NCBI GenBank assembly: GCA_900552525.1 | Contig: UNSK01000055.1 | Location: 1 to 11,588, forward strand | DNA length: 11,588 nt | Direction of reading: 5' to 3' | From: Candidatus Gastranaerophilales bacterium | GTDB lineage: Bacteria; Cyanobacteriota; Vampirovibrionia; Gastranaerophilales; Gastranaerophilaceae | In this document: one piece after another, positions 1 to 5,957 of the stretch | How positions within the stretch are numbered: position 1 is the first letter of the stretch | Layout: each line of letters begins with the position of its first letter | Notes under the pieces: generated by a model | The model's input: only the letters and a program-made list of their open reading frames with translations | Databases searched by the model: none | What the model was told of the DNA's origin: nothing | Made by a program: the position numbers and the translations under genes

Positions 1-95
1 AGATCTTACAACAGGCATCTGCAACTCTTTTAGCATCATCCAGAAACCTTAAAGCGCAAAATGTTATGGGGTTATTATCAAGTGTTAACCAATAA
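1..95 (+). CDS. C-terminal end of a flagellin-like protein (5' part outside window)
   Basis: Reading from base 3, the frame is open for 30 codons and stops at TAA 93-95. The residues ILQQASATLLA...QNVMGLLSSVNQ resemble the flagellin D0 C-terminal helix, which in many bacteria reads like ILxQAsxxmLAqANqxpQnVLxLL. Here the A/N-rich middle has one extra residue and three residues follow the final LL. The D0 helix packs in the core of the flagellar filament and is also the export and chaperone region. A strong terminator begins at the stop codon, as expected for a gene end. Only 30 residues are visible, so the call rests on motif memory; another helical secreted protein is possible. Confidence 0.55.
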   Translation, partial: ILQQASATLLASSRNLKAQNVMGLLSSVNQ

Positions 96-123
96 AAAAG
101 GAAACTGTAAAAGTTTCCTTTTT
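95..123. terminator. Bidirectional intrinsic terminator between convergent genes
   Basis: Perfect 12-bp stem (95-106 with 112-123) around loop GTAAA. The arm ends are A5 and T5, so both strands read hairpin plus U-tract. It starts at the stop of the flagellin-like gene and lies 6 bp past the stop of speD, so it can serve both. Confidence 0.85.
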
Positions 124-128
124 CTATA

Positions 129-587
129 TTAATCTTCAAATTGTTCTGCTATTTCAAATGGTTGTTCTGCAAGTTTAAGTGTCTCTCTATCAATTATACC
201 TCTTTTTAGTTCTGTGAAAGAAGCTTTTTTAGAGTTAAATTTTTTCTTCAAAAATTCATATGCAACTTTTGGATCGCATTTGGTACCGCAGGTGAACAAA
301 TCAACAGCTGCATAACCTAATTCCGGCCATGTATGTATAGCCAGATGACTTTCAGAAATAATTACGACCCCGCTAACACCGTACGGATTGAACATATGAA
401 AGCACTTTTGAACGATTGTTGCACCGCACTCAAGAGCCGCGTCTATCATGTACTTTTCTACTTTATCATTGCTATTAAGAATGTTGGGATCACATTCAAA
501 AAATTCTGCAAGAACGTGTTGTCCTAAGTTTACTTTGTCCAAGTTTTGCTTTTCAAGCTCGTCAAGTGAAGATGATACAATTGTCAA
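129..587 (-). CDS. speD: S-adenosylmethionine decarboxylase proenzyme, prokaryotic class
   Basis: Makes decarboxylated SAM, the aminopropyl donor for spermidine. The motif SESHLAIHTWPE is the self-cleavage site. Numbered from the TTG start proposed here, Ser80 would become the pyruvoyl cofactor, His85 assists processing and Cys100 (FTCG) is the catalytic acid. The +5 and +20 spacing from the serine matches the Thermotoga-type enzyme (Ser63/His68/Cys83). The frame is open further upstream to a TTG at 626, but AGGAGG sits 8 nt before the TTG at 587, which is therefore preferred and gives 152 aa. An ATG at 592 is out of frame. The C-terminus is about 20 residues longer than the minimal family. 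No speE is in view; the gene appears monocistronic, with a terminator 6 bp past its stop. Confidence 0.93.
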   Translation of the reverse strand: MTIVSSSLDELEKQNLDKVNLGQHVLAEFFECDPNILNSNDKVEKYMIDAALECGATIVQKCFHMFNPYGVSGVVIISESHLAIHTWPELGYAAVDLFTCGTKCDPKVAYEFLKKKFNSKKASFTELKRGIIDRETLKLAEQPFEIAEQFED

Positions 588-609
588 TTCATGTGCCTCC
601 TTTTCTAAA

Positions 610-624
610 GGTGCGTTATGCACC
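610..624 (-). promoter_or_regulatory. Small hairpin in the speD 5' leader
   Basis: GGTGC-N5-GCACC forms a perfect 5-bp stem 23 nt upstream of the proposed TTG start and 10 nt upstream of the AGGAGG. It lies in the non-coding leader only if the 587 start is right. It could protect the mRNA end or affect ribosome access; function unknown. Confidence 0.4.
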
Positions 625-652
625 AATTAAATTTTTTACTAACTTCTATATA

Positions 653-682
653 TTACTATAAAAAACAAAAAATTTGTATAAT
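653..682 (+). promoter_or_regulatory. Candidate plus-strand promoter
   Basis: A perfect -10 TATAAT (677-682) with a weak -35 TTACTA at 653-658 (18-bp spacer). Directly after it, at 685-699, is an imperfect dyad ACACTTAATAGGTGT that could be an operator. It would drive the hairpin RNA at 729-820 or the 883 operon. Confidence 0.35.
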
Positions 683-728
683 TTACACTTAATAGGTGTC
701 ATGTAAAGATTTTGTTACAATAAGCCGA

Positions 729-823
729 GTGGAGAGGATATGAAAAGCGCTCAACTGGCACTTTTCAATCTACCACAATAAATTTATCCCGATATTAAGA
801 TTATGTAAGGAAATCTTAATTTT
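729..823 (+). ncRNA. Structured leader or small RNA ending in a terminator-like hairpin
   Basis: An interrupted long hairpin: GTGG (729-732) pairs with CCAC (773-776), GA (734-735) with TC (769-770), and TGAAAAG (741-747) with CTTTTCA (761-767), leaving a 13-nt loop. A second hairpin follows (ATTAAGATT 794-802 with AATCTTAAT 812-820), trailed by TTTT. Inside the first hairpin, GGAG (731-734) precedes a 13-codon ORF, MKSAQLALFNLPQ (740-781), which could be a leader peptide with a folded start site. No known RNA family was recognised. The second hairpin is AT-only except for one G-C pair, so termination would be weak. Confidence 0.35.
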
Positions 824-837
824 GACAAAATATGGGA

Positions 838-843
838 TATAAT
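838..843 (+). promoter_or_regulatory. -10 box before the HEAT/rnhA genes
   Basis: Exact TATAAT, 40 bp before the preferred start at 883. The nearby TTGACA (822-827) is only 10 bp away, too close to pair with it. The properly spaced hexamer (CTTAAT, 815-820) is poor and lies in the hairpin arm. The promoter is plausible but incomplete. Confidence 0.35.
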
Positions 844-882
844 AAAATTGCAAAGGATGAATAAAATATGAAGGAGAAAGAT

Positions 883-1164
883 ATGCAATCAGTTGAAGAA
901 ATTCTAGGCAAATTAGAAACAGCAGATAATACAACAAAAAATAGAATAGAAAATATTCTTGTAGATAAAGGTAAAGCTGTAGTGCCAGAGCTTGTTCATC
1001 AATTGCAGGTTGTAAGAGGCGTTAAACGCGGGGTTGTTGCGATGACTCTTATTAGAATTGGCGAAGCTTCTGTTGAATATCTTAAAAAAGCTGCTAATAA
1101 TAACAAAGACTTTGAATGGGTTGCAAAATACCTTATTTCTGAAATTAAAGGCGTAGCAGCTTAA
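883..1164 (+). CDS. Small HEAT-repeat-like helical protein
   Basis: 93 aa from ATG 883, which has AAGGAG 6 nt upstream. An in-frame ATG at 868 has only a weak AAAGGA and would add five residues, so 883 is preferred. The central part ([12 protein letters not shown], then [21 protein letters not shown]) has the PxLVxxL...AxxxLxxIG..A/SVxxL spacing of HEAT or PBS-lyase HEAT-like repeats, about two helical hairpins. No catalytic motif or membrane segment is visible. Such repeats are protein-binding scaffolds; the partner cannot be told. It is followed after 17 bp by rnhA, so the two are probably co-transcribed. Confidence 0.75.
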   Translation: MQSVEEILGKLETADNTTKNRIENILVDKGKAVVPELVHQLQVVRGVKRGVVAMTLIRIGEASVEYLKKAANNNKDFEWVAKYLISEIKGVAA

Positions 1165-1181
1165 GTTTATTCGGTGAAAGA

Positions 1182-1658
1182 GTGATAGAAAAGATTAAGG
1201 TAGAAATTTATACAGATGGTGCTTGTAGCGGAAATCCGGGACCTGGTGGCTACGGCACCATTTTAGTACATAAAGATGCTAATGGCATTAAGCATGAAAA
1301 AGAATTGTCAGAAGGCTTTAAATGTGTGACAAACAACCAGATGGAACTGCTGGCTGTTATCACCGGGCTGGAAGCTTTAAAGAAACCATGCTCTGTAACA
1401 TTATATTCTGATAGTAAATATGTGGTTGATGCTTTTAATAATCATTGGATAGATGGTTGGATTAAAAAAGGCTGGAAAACTGCTGGCAAATCTCCTGTTA
1501 AAAATGTTGATTTATGGAAAAGACTCCTTGCAGCAAAAGAAAAACACGAAGTTGAATTTATCTGGGTAAAAGGTCATGCCGGTCATGAATATAATGAACG
1601 CTGCGATGCCCTTGCTGTTGCTGCTTATAAACAAGACGAGCTTAAGGATTTAACCTAG
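1182..1658 (+). CDS. rnhA: Ribonuclease HI
   Basis: Cleaves the RNA strand of RNA-DNA hybrids (R-loops, primers). 158 aa, close to the E. coli enzyme (155 aa). The acidic active site is complete: Asp12 in [14 protein letters not shown], Glu55 in NNQMELLA, Asp77 in YSDSKYV and Asp142 in ERCDALA, plus His132 in the flexible GHAGH loop, matching D10/E48/D70/D134/H124 of E. coli. The basic-protrusion region ([16 protein letters not shown]) is present, so this is the bacterial type rather than a domain of a larger polymerase. Start is GTG with only a weak GGTGA upstream, so coupling to the preceding gene is likely. The stop codon overlaps that of the opposite-strand neighbour. Confidence 0.97.
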   Translation: MIEKIKVEIYTDGACSGNPGPGGYGTILVHKDANGIKHEKELSEGFKCVTNNQMELLAVITGLEALKKPCSVTLYSDSKYVVDAFNNHWIDGWIKKGWKTAGKSPVKNVDLWKRLLAAKEKHEVEFIWVKGHAGHEYNERCDALAVAAYKQDELKDLT

Positions 1659-3205
1659 TCCTTTTTGTCATCCTCCGGTTCTTTTGTTTCCGGCTCTTCT
1701 TTTGTTTCTGTCGGAATATCCTTTTCCGGCGTTGTTTCTTCTACTTCTTCAGTGATAGTTTCCAAGTCTTCGGTAGCGGCTTCAAAATTTTCTGTCGATT
1801 CAGAAACAATATCTGCTGTTTGCGCATTGAGCGATTGAATATCTTTTCTGGCATCAATCTCTTTACCGACACTTATTCCCCAGGATGTCTGTTCTACAAC
1901 TCCGGTTCCGCTCATGCCGGCTCCAGCTGTTGCCATTGCTGTGAATGCATAAGCCCAGGCGCTTGCACTCCCAAATGCACTTGCAAATCTAGCAGAATCT
2001 CTTGCAGCTTTGGCGCCTGATACAACATTTGTTGTTTGAGATGCCGCTTCAACAAAACACATAAGCCGGGTAGATTCATCAAAACTTTCGGCAAAATCTG
2101 TTGTTTCTTGTACAGTTTGGACTGTATCAGCAGCATCTTCTAAGTTTGATTGGTGCTCAGCATTCTCATTATTGATGTCTGATATATTTTCTGATGCTTC
2201 ATCCGTAAGTGTATTAATGTCTACACCAATTGAGCCCATATATTCGATTGCTTCATTATATTTTTGTTTATCAGCTTCGCTTAATGTTTCACCTGCATCT
2301 ATCTTTGCCTTTAGTGCGAAATAAGTTTCTTTGTAGGTTTCGTACTCATCTTGCTTGTCTTGTATTTCTTCTGAATTTTGTTCAGAAATTTCTTGTGCTT
2401 CCTGTGTAGAGGCTTTGACTGCTTCATTAATATCTCCCATATCTGATTGAATGGCAGTCAGATTTTGCTGATATATATTCATTTCGTCTTTTAAATCATC
2501 GCAAGCCTCTTTTTCATCTTTATTAGGCTTATCTGCCATGTACATTGTCCCGGTTGCAAGAGCAAGTGGTGCACTTATCATCCAGGAACGGTCTTGTGCG
2601 TCAGAATCCTGAGAATACGCATTTTTCTGTTCCGAGTAACCGTTTTCCATATGTTCTTGATAAGTGGATTGATAGTTTTCTTCAGCCATTCTGTTGACAC
2701 AATCATCAAAATTTTCGCCATCTTTTAATAAGTTCCAGCGTTTGCATCCTTCTTCTCCCATTGACTGCATACAATCAATGGTGGTAGCTTTCGCCTCTTG
2801 AGCGCATCGCAGCGCGTTGTTTTGAAATAGATCACCATTAACCCAATTGCTAGCCGCTTTGCTTATTGTTTTATCAAAAGCTTTTTTGCCTACATTTTTA
2901 GCAACGCTTCCCATGGCAAGTCCTGCAACTCCTGCTGCTGCATCCAATCCGGCACGAACTTTGGATTTCCCTGTATTTATATTATAGTTGTCTGGATTGA
3001 AATCGGAGTCTGATGTTTCATACACATTTTCATCTTCAGAGCTTTCTGCTTTCCAATTTTGGATTATACCTTTATAATTATTATTGATTTTTTCGATTGA
3101 GTCAGCGTCAATTTTCATTGTATTTCCGCCGTAGTAGTAATCCTGCCAGCATTTTTGTGCATATGATTCGGAGGCGAGTGCTTTTTGTAGGCTGAATGTT
3201 GTCAT
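1655..3205 (-). CDS. Large acidic helical protein of unknown function
   Basis: 516 aa from ATG, with AAAGGAG 6 nt upstream. No family recognised. Visible layout: N-terminus without a signal peptide; a small-residue hydrophobic stretch at about 86-104 ([15 protein letters not shown]); a middle part with six Cys between about 134 and 235; a short hydrophobic patch at 209-223; a long Gln/Glu/Asp-rich helical, coiled-coil-like part at about 230-375; an Ala/Gly-rich amphipathic or membrane-prone stretch at about 395-436; and a very acidic tail ([12 protein letters not shown]... to the end). Hydrophobic segments flanking a coiled coil also occur in secreted pore-forming or translocator proteins, but no specific motif supports that. 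It is divergent from the 143-aa coiled-coil gene across the repeat-rich region 3206-3562, suggesting shared control. Confidence 0.85.
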   Translation of the reverse strand: MTTFSLQKALASESYAQKCWQDYYYGGNTMKIDADSIEKINNNYKGIIQNWKAESSEDENVYETSDSDFNPDNYNINTGKSKVRAGLDAAAGVAGLAMGSVAKNVGKKAFDKTISKAASNWVNGDLFQNNALRCAQEAKATTIDCMQSMGEEGCKRWNLLKDGENFDDCVNRMAEENYQSTYQEHMENGYSEQKNAYSQDSDAQDRSWMISAPLALATGTMYMADKPNKDEKEACDDLKDEMNIYQQNLTAIQSDMGDINEAVKASTQEAQEISEQNSEEIQDKQDEYETYKETYFALKAKIDAGETLSEADKQKYNEAIEYMGSIGVDINTLTDEASENISDINNENAEHQSNLEDAADTVQTVQETTDFAESFDESTRLMCFVEAASQTTNVVSGAKAARDSARFASAFGSASAWAYAFTAMATAGAGMSGTGVVEQTSWGISVGKEIDARKDIQSLNAQTADIVSESTENFEAATEDLETITEEVEETTPEKDIPTETKEEPETKEPEDDKKD

Positions 3206-3224
3206 GTATTTCTCCTTTTAATTT

Positions 3225-3254
3225 AACATAACATTTGATATAATATGTTATGTT
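3225..3254. repeat. Palindromic inverted repeat, copy A, with extended -10
   Basis: AACATAACAT-N10-ATGTTATGTT: perfect 10-bp arms around a 10-bp centre TTGATATAAT. Bases 3227-3254 are an exact 28-nt reverse-complement match to copy B at 3397-3424. The centre with its flank reads TGATATAAT, an extended -10 box, on the plus strand. It lies 19 bp upstream of the 516-aa gene start. Confidence 0.8.
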
Positions 3255-3302
3255 GCATATGAAAGTTATCGGCATTTTTTTTAAAAACTTTAGGTATTTC
3301 AG

Positions 3303-3327
3303 AAATATTGTTACAAATTTTAACAAT
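3303..3327. repeat. Inverted repeat, copy C (TTGTTACAA type)
   Basis: Internal dyad ATTGTTA-N7-TAACAAT. It matches the reverse complement of 3466-3490 at 22 of 25 positions by eye, so C and D form a second mirrored pair interleaved with A and B. The core TTGTTACAA also occurs at 712-720. Confidence 0.65.
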
Positions 3328-3396
3328 GAAGACCGGCGAAATTGTATATTTCAAAACACTTAAAGAGAGTTCTAGCTATATTATTGAGGATTGTTT

Positions 3397-3424
3397 AACA
3401 TAACATATTATATCAAATGTTATG
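3397..3424. repeat. Palindromic inverted repeat, copy B, with extended -10
   Basis: Exact 28-nt reverse complement of 3227-3254. Here TGATATAAT reads on the minus strand, toward copy A and the 516-aa gene. The inner arm keeps 10 bases and the outer arm 8 of 10. Confidence 0.8.
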
Positions 3425-3447
3425 AGCCCAATTGTAGAGGGCTTTTT
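3425..3447 (+). terminator. Short intrinsic terminator on the plus strand
   Basis: AGCCC (3425-3429), 9-nt loop, GGGCT (3439-3443), then a T-tract to 3447. It directly follows palindrome B, so an RNA started at copy A would end here unless it read through to the 143-aa gene. A 5-bp stem makes it modest. A further hairpin (TTTAGCT 3445-3451 with AGCTAAA 3461-3467) overlaps its T-tract. Confidence 0.5.
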
Positions 3448-3465
3448 AGCTCCTTACTGCAGCTA

Positions 3466-3490
3466 AATGTTAACTTTTGTAACAATATTT
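3466..3490. repeat. Inverted repeat, copy D (TTGTTACAA type)
   Basis: Mirror copy of 3303-3327 (22/25 by eye), with dyad TGTTA-N7-TAACA and core TTGTAACAA (3478-3486). It lies 73 bp before the 143-aa gene start. Confidence 0.6.
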
Positions 3491-3519
3491 AAGCCTCTTG
3501 AAATCACATATTTTTTAAA

Positions 3520-3539
3520 TACTTTATATATATGTAAGA
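3520..3539 (+). promoter_or_regulatory. Promoter-like element shared with 11245-11264
   Basis: TACTTTATATATATGTAAGA, a 20-nt exact match to 11245-11264. Both lie on the plus strand just upstream of a transcription unit: the 143-aa gene here, the tandem-hairpin RNA there. It contains overlapping -10-like TATATA/TATATG. No well-spaced -35 is seen here (TTGAAA at 3498 is about 21 bp away). Confidence 0.5.
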
Positions 3540-3562
3540 CTGAAAAAAGATGGTGAATTAAA

Positions 3563-3994
3563 ATGGCAATCGCAAATTTACACGAAACACTATTAAGCTA
3601 CAAGTTAAGACGAAACCAGCTGAACCTTGAAATTACTCAGTGGCAGAGTCAAAAAACTTTAGGCACATATTCACAGGCTGATGCTCAGTCTTTAAAATCT
3701 GCTGAAACAAATGCTTTAAGAAGACATTATAAAGAAATTTTTGAAGGCGACGAAACTTTACAGGAACAGTATACTGATTATACAGAAATGCCTGATTTCG
3801 AAGCTGAGATTGATAAATTAACTGCAAAATATCAAGATCAATTTGATGAGTTAACTGCCTGGGAAACTGCAATAGATGCGCAAATAACTACAGCAAGTGC
3901 TGAACTTGAAGAAGTTAATGCTTATATGGAATCTATCAAGTCTATGCTTTCAAGCAACATTCAAGAAGATTTCAATTATGGATTAAACGGCTAA
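3563..3994 (+). CDS. 143-aa coiled-coil protein of unknown function
   Basis: From ATG with a weak GGTGA 6-10 nt upstream. Almost wholly helical, rich in Glu, Gln, Leu, Ala and Thr, with no Cys, signal peptide or membrane segment. Two heptad-like parts are visible (about 5-30 and 80-130) around a charged, Tyr-rich middle (YTDYTEMPDFEAEID). The N-terminal LLSYKLRRNQLNLEITQWQSQK has the look of a filament or secretion-chaperone helix, but no family is recognised. The stop TAA abuts the stop of the convergent transporter gene with no space. It is divergent from, and probably co-regulated with, the 516-aa gene. Confidence 0.8.
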   Translation: MAIANLHETLLSYKLRRNQLNLEITQWQSQKTLGTYSQADAQSLKSAETNALRRHYKEIFEGDETLQEQYTDYTEMPDFEAEIDKLTAKYQDQFDELTAWETAIDAQITTASAELEEVNAYMESIKSMLSSNIQEDFNYGLNG

Positions 3995-5311
3995 TTAATG
4001 TAGAAGCCAAATTCCAAGCAGAGCAAATGTTATTAATGCGATATTATAATGCAGGAATGTTGGTATACAGGTATCAAAGATATGATTGTGCTGTCCGTCT
4101 GCATTTAATCCGGATGTCGGACCTAATGTCGTATCAGAAGCCGGTGAGCCTGCATCTCCAAGTGCCGCAGCTGCTGCAAGAAGAACTATTATTTGCTGCG
4201 GATTAAATCCCTGCTTTACACAAATAGGGATAAAAAGAACTGCTAGTATAGGGATTGTACCAAATGAAGTTCCAATTCCTATAGTTATAAATAAACCTAT
4301 TATAAGTATAAATAAAGAGCTCAGATAAATATTTGAAGGTAATATGGGAAGCAGTGTATTAACTAGTGTTTCAATCGAGCCGGTTTCTTTGAGAACATTG
4401 GCAAATCCTGCAGCAACAAGCATGACAAAAGCTATATAGCCCATCAGGTAAATTCCTTCATTCATCATATGATCCATTTTTTCCTGAGGAATGACTTTAA
4501 ATGAAAATATTATACCCAGTCCGACAAGAGCGCCTAGCGGAAGCGATTTTGTTATTAGCTGTACAACAAATGTAGCCAGTGCCGCAATAATTACAATCCA
4601 GTGTTTTAAAAGGAATTTTGAAGCTTGAATTTCAGGCGCAGAATTATCTTTTTCCTGATAAATTCTTGGCTTTCTATATGTAATAAATACTGCAACGATA
4701 AGCCCTGCAATCATTCCCAATCCAAGTATTGATGTATATTTCCATATATCATTTCTTAAGACATTTACTCCGTTTTGTATCATATTATCTGCTATTAGGT
4801 TTTGGAATATAAGCCCGAATCCTGCAGGAATAGCAATGTAAGGCATTTTTAACCCGAACGCAAGTATACATGCAACTGCCCTGCGGTCAACCATTAGCTT
4901 ATTCATTATCCCAAGAAGGGGGGGAATTATAATAGGAATAAATGCTATGTGTATTGGTACAATATTCTGTGAAGCCATAGCTATAAGTGCAAGAATACCA
5001 AATAAAACATATTTTTTGCCATCAACAACTTTGTTTATTTTGCCTGAGATTATATTGGTAAATCCTGAATGTGCCATTGTGGCAGCAAAAGCTCCAAGCA
5101 GAATGTAACTTAAAGCTGTTTCAGAATTTCCCCCCATTCCTGATATAAAAGTGTTCATTATGTGACTAATATCCAAGCCTGCTGTAAGTCCGGCAAGTAT
5201 TGTGGATATTATAATCGCAAGAAGCACATTAATTTTTTTTACACATAAGAAACATAATAATATAATCGAGATTAATGCAGGGTTAGTACAAATGTGTATT
5301 AAAGTATCCAT
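3995..5311 (-). CDS. YuiF/NhaC-family transporter (predicted histidine permease or Na+/H+ antiporter-like)
   Basis: 438 aa with about 11-12 hydrophobic segments across its length; an inner-membrane secondary transporter. The signature near the C-terminus, GDAGSPASDTTLGPTSG, then GQHNHIFDTCIPTFLHYN (about 385-423), is what I know from the YuiF group (COG2056, Na_H_antiporter superfamily), annotated as a predicted histidine transporter. IVPIHIAFIPIIIPPLLG at 117-134 is a second conserved segment. Substrate cannot be read from sequence, so amino-acid uptake and Na+/H+ exchange both remain possible. The ATG directly follows the TAA of the upstream 100-aa gene and has no good SD at normal distance, indicating coupled translation. 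It ends flush against the opposite-strand 143-aa gene, leaving no room for a separate terminator. Confidence 0.85.
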   Translation of the reverse strand: MDTLIHICTNPALISIILLCFLCVKKINVLLAIIISTILAGLTAGLDISHIMNTFISGMGGNSETALSYILLGAFAATMAHSGFTNIISGKINKVVDGKKYVLFGILALIAMASQNIVPIHIAFIPIIIPPLLGIMNKLMVDRRAVACILAFGLKMPYIAIPAGFGLIFQNLIADNMIQNGVNVLRNDIWKYTSILGLGMIAGLIVAVFITYRKPRIYQEKDNSAPEIQASKFLLKHWIVIIAALATFVVQLITKSLPLGALVGLGIIFSFKVIPQEKMDHMMNEGIYLMGYIAFVMLVAAGFANVLKETGSIETLVNTLLPILPSNIYLSSLFILIIGLFITIGIGTSFGTIPILAVLFIPICVKQGFNPQQIIVLLAAAAALGDAGSPASDTTLGPTSGLNADGQHNHIFDTCIPTFLHYNIALITFALLGIWLLH

Positions 5312-5614
5312 TTACTTAGTTTCAGCTTCCTGTAAAAGGTTTATAATCTGAAGTGCTGCTTCTTTCTGCACATCTATAGGAAGGCATTTTAAGTACTCAA
5401 AAGCTTCGGCTATTTTTTGGTCTGTATCGTACCACCTTCTAAGTACATAAGTAAAAGCATCAGTTAAAATATTATCAGCTAAATCAATGCCGTTTTCTTT
5501 TGATATTTTTATGATTAAATCAGCACATTCGTACTGTGTCATTATATTGGCATTTCTCATCAAACTTACTGCCAAACTTACTGTGGGATCAACATCATAC
5601 CAACGCTTATGCAT
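5312..5614 (-). CDS. Small internally duplicated helical protein (RWYD repeat), unknown function
   Basis: 100 aa from ATG, with AAAGGTG about 5 nt upstream. No family recognised. It consists of two related halves: RWYDVDPTVSLAVSLM (4-19) with Q27...A31, and RWYDTDQKIAEAFEYL (60-75) with Q83...A86. The shared pattern is RWYDxDxxxxxAxxxL, then a Q/A helix ending in I-I. No signal peptide. Lead gene of a two-gene unit with the transporter (stop TAA and next ATG adjacent), so a regulatory or accessory role for that transporter is possible but unproven. Has its own upstream promoter candidate. Confidence 0.82.
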   Translation of the reverse strand: MHKRWYDVDPTVSLAVSLMRNANIMTQYECADLIIKISKENGIDLADNILTDAFTYVLRRWYDTDQKIAEAFEYLKCLPIDVQKEAALQIINLLQEAETK

Positions 5615-5640
5615 ACAAACACCTTTTCCTCTTTAATATA

Positions 5641-5669
5641 ATAGTATATTTTTTAAGCTATTTTGTCAA
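5641..5669 (-). promoter_or_regulatory. Promoter for the 100-aa/transporter unit
   Basis: TTGACA (5669-5664), 17-bp spacer, TACTAT (5646-5641). The -35 lies in the last codons of the DUF167 gene. The implied start site is about 20 nt before the next ATG. Perfect -35, 4/6 -10. Confidence 0.6.
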
Positions 5670-5957
5670 TTGTGAAATTATATTTGTCTTTTTATTTTCA
5701 TCTTGAGTTGACAATATTATAGTTTTGTCTTTTGAAGTTTCTCCCTTGATGATTTGTATACTTGTTTTAGGCAGCTTAAATTGTTTTGATAAAAATTCAA
5801 TAAGAGCTTTATTGGCTTTATTTTCAATAGGCTGAGCAGTAACTTTAACTTTAATAAACTCTTCTTCCAAAATAATTTCGTTTCTGGAAGAATTCGGAAC
5901 TATTCTTATGCGTATTAAAACTCCATCAGGAGTTGATTTTATCAGGTCTGTCCTCAT
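5658..5957 (-). CDS. DUF167 (YggU-family) protein
   Basis: 99 aa, the usual size of this small alpha/beta family. Matches the family plan: an N-terminal strand segment (GVLIRIRIVPNSSRNEI), the hallmark VTAQPIENKANKALIEFLSKQF (about 39-60), then IQIIKGETSKDKTI (about 67-80). Biochemical role unknown across bacteria. Its ATG overlaps the methylase stop (ATGA), so it is translated with that gene, a pairing without an obvious functional link. The terminal codons contain the -35 of the next unit. Confidence 0.9.
   Translation of the reverse strand: MRTDLIKSTPDGVLIRIRIVPNSSRNEIILEEEFIKVKVTAQPIENKANKALIEFLSKQFKLPKTSIQIIKGETSKDKTIILSTQDENKKTNIISQLTK

Noticed and set aside
822..843. TTGACA/TATAAT as a standard promoter
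   Set aside because: The spacing is only 10 bp, too short for sigma70; the -10 alone is kept as a weak candidate.
3259..3363. 34-codon plus-strand ORF (MKVIGIFFKN...) between palindromes A and B
   Set aside because: No ribosome binding site and composition typical of AT-rich noncoding DNA.
3227..3424. A 198-bp MITE or transposon remnant with 28-bp terminal inverted repeats
   Set aside because: No target-site duplication is visible at the outer edges, each repeat is itself a palindrome with a -10 box, and the segment sits exactly in a divergent promoter region. Regulatory use fits better, though a domesticated element is not excluded.
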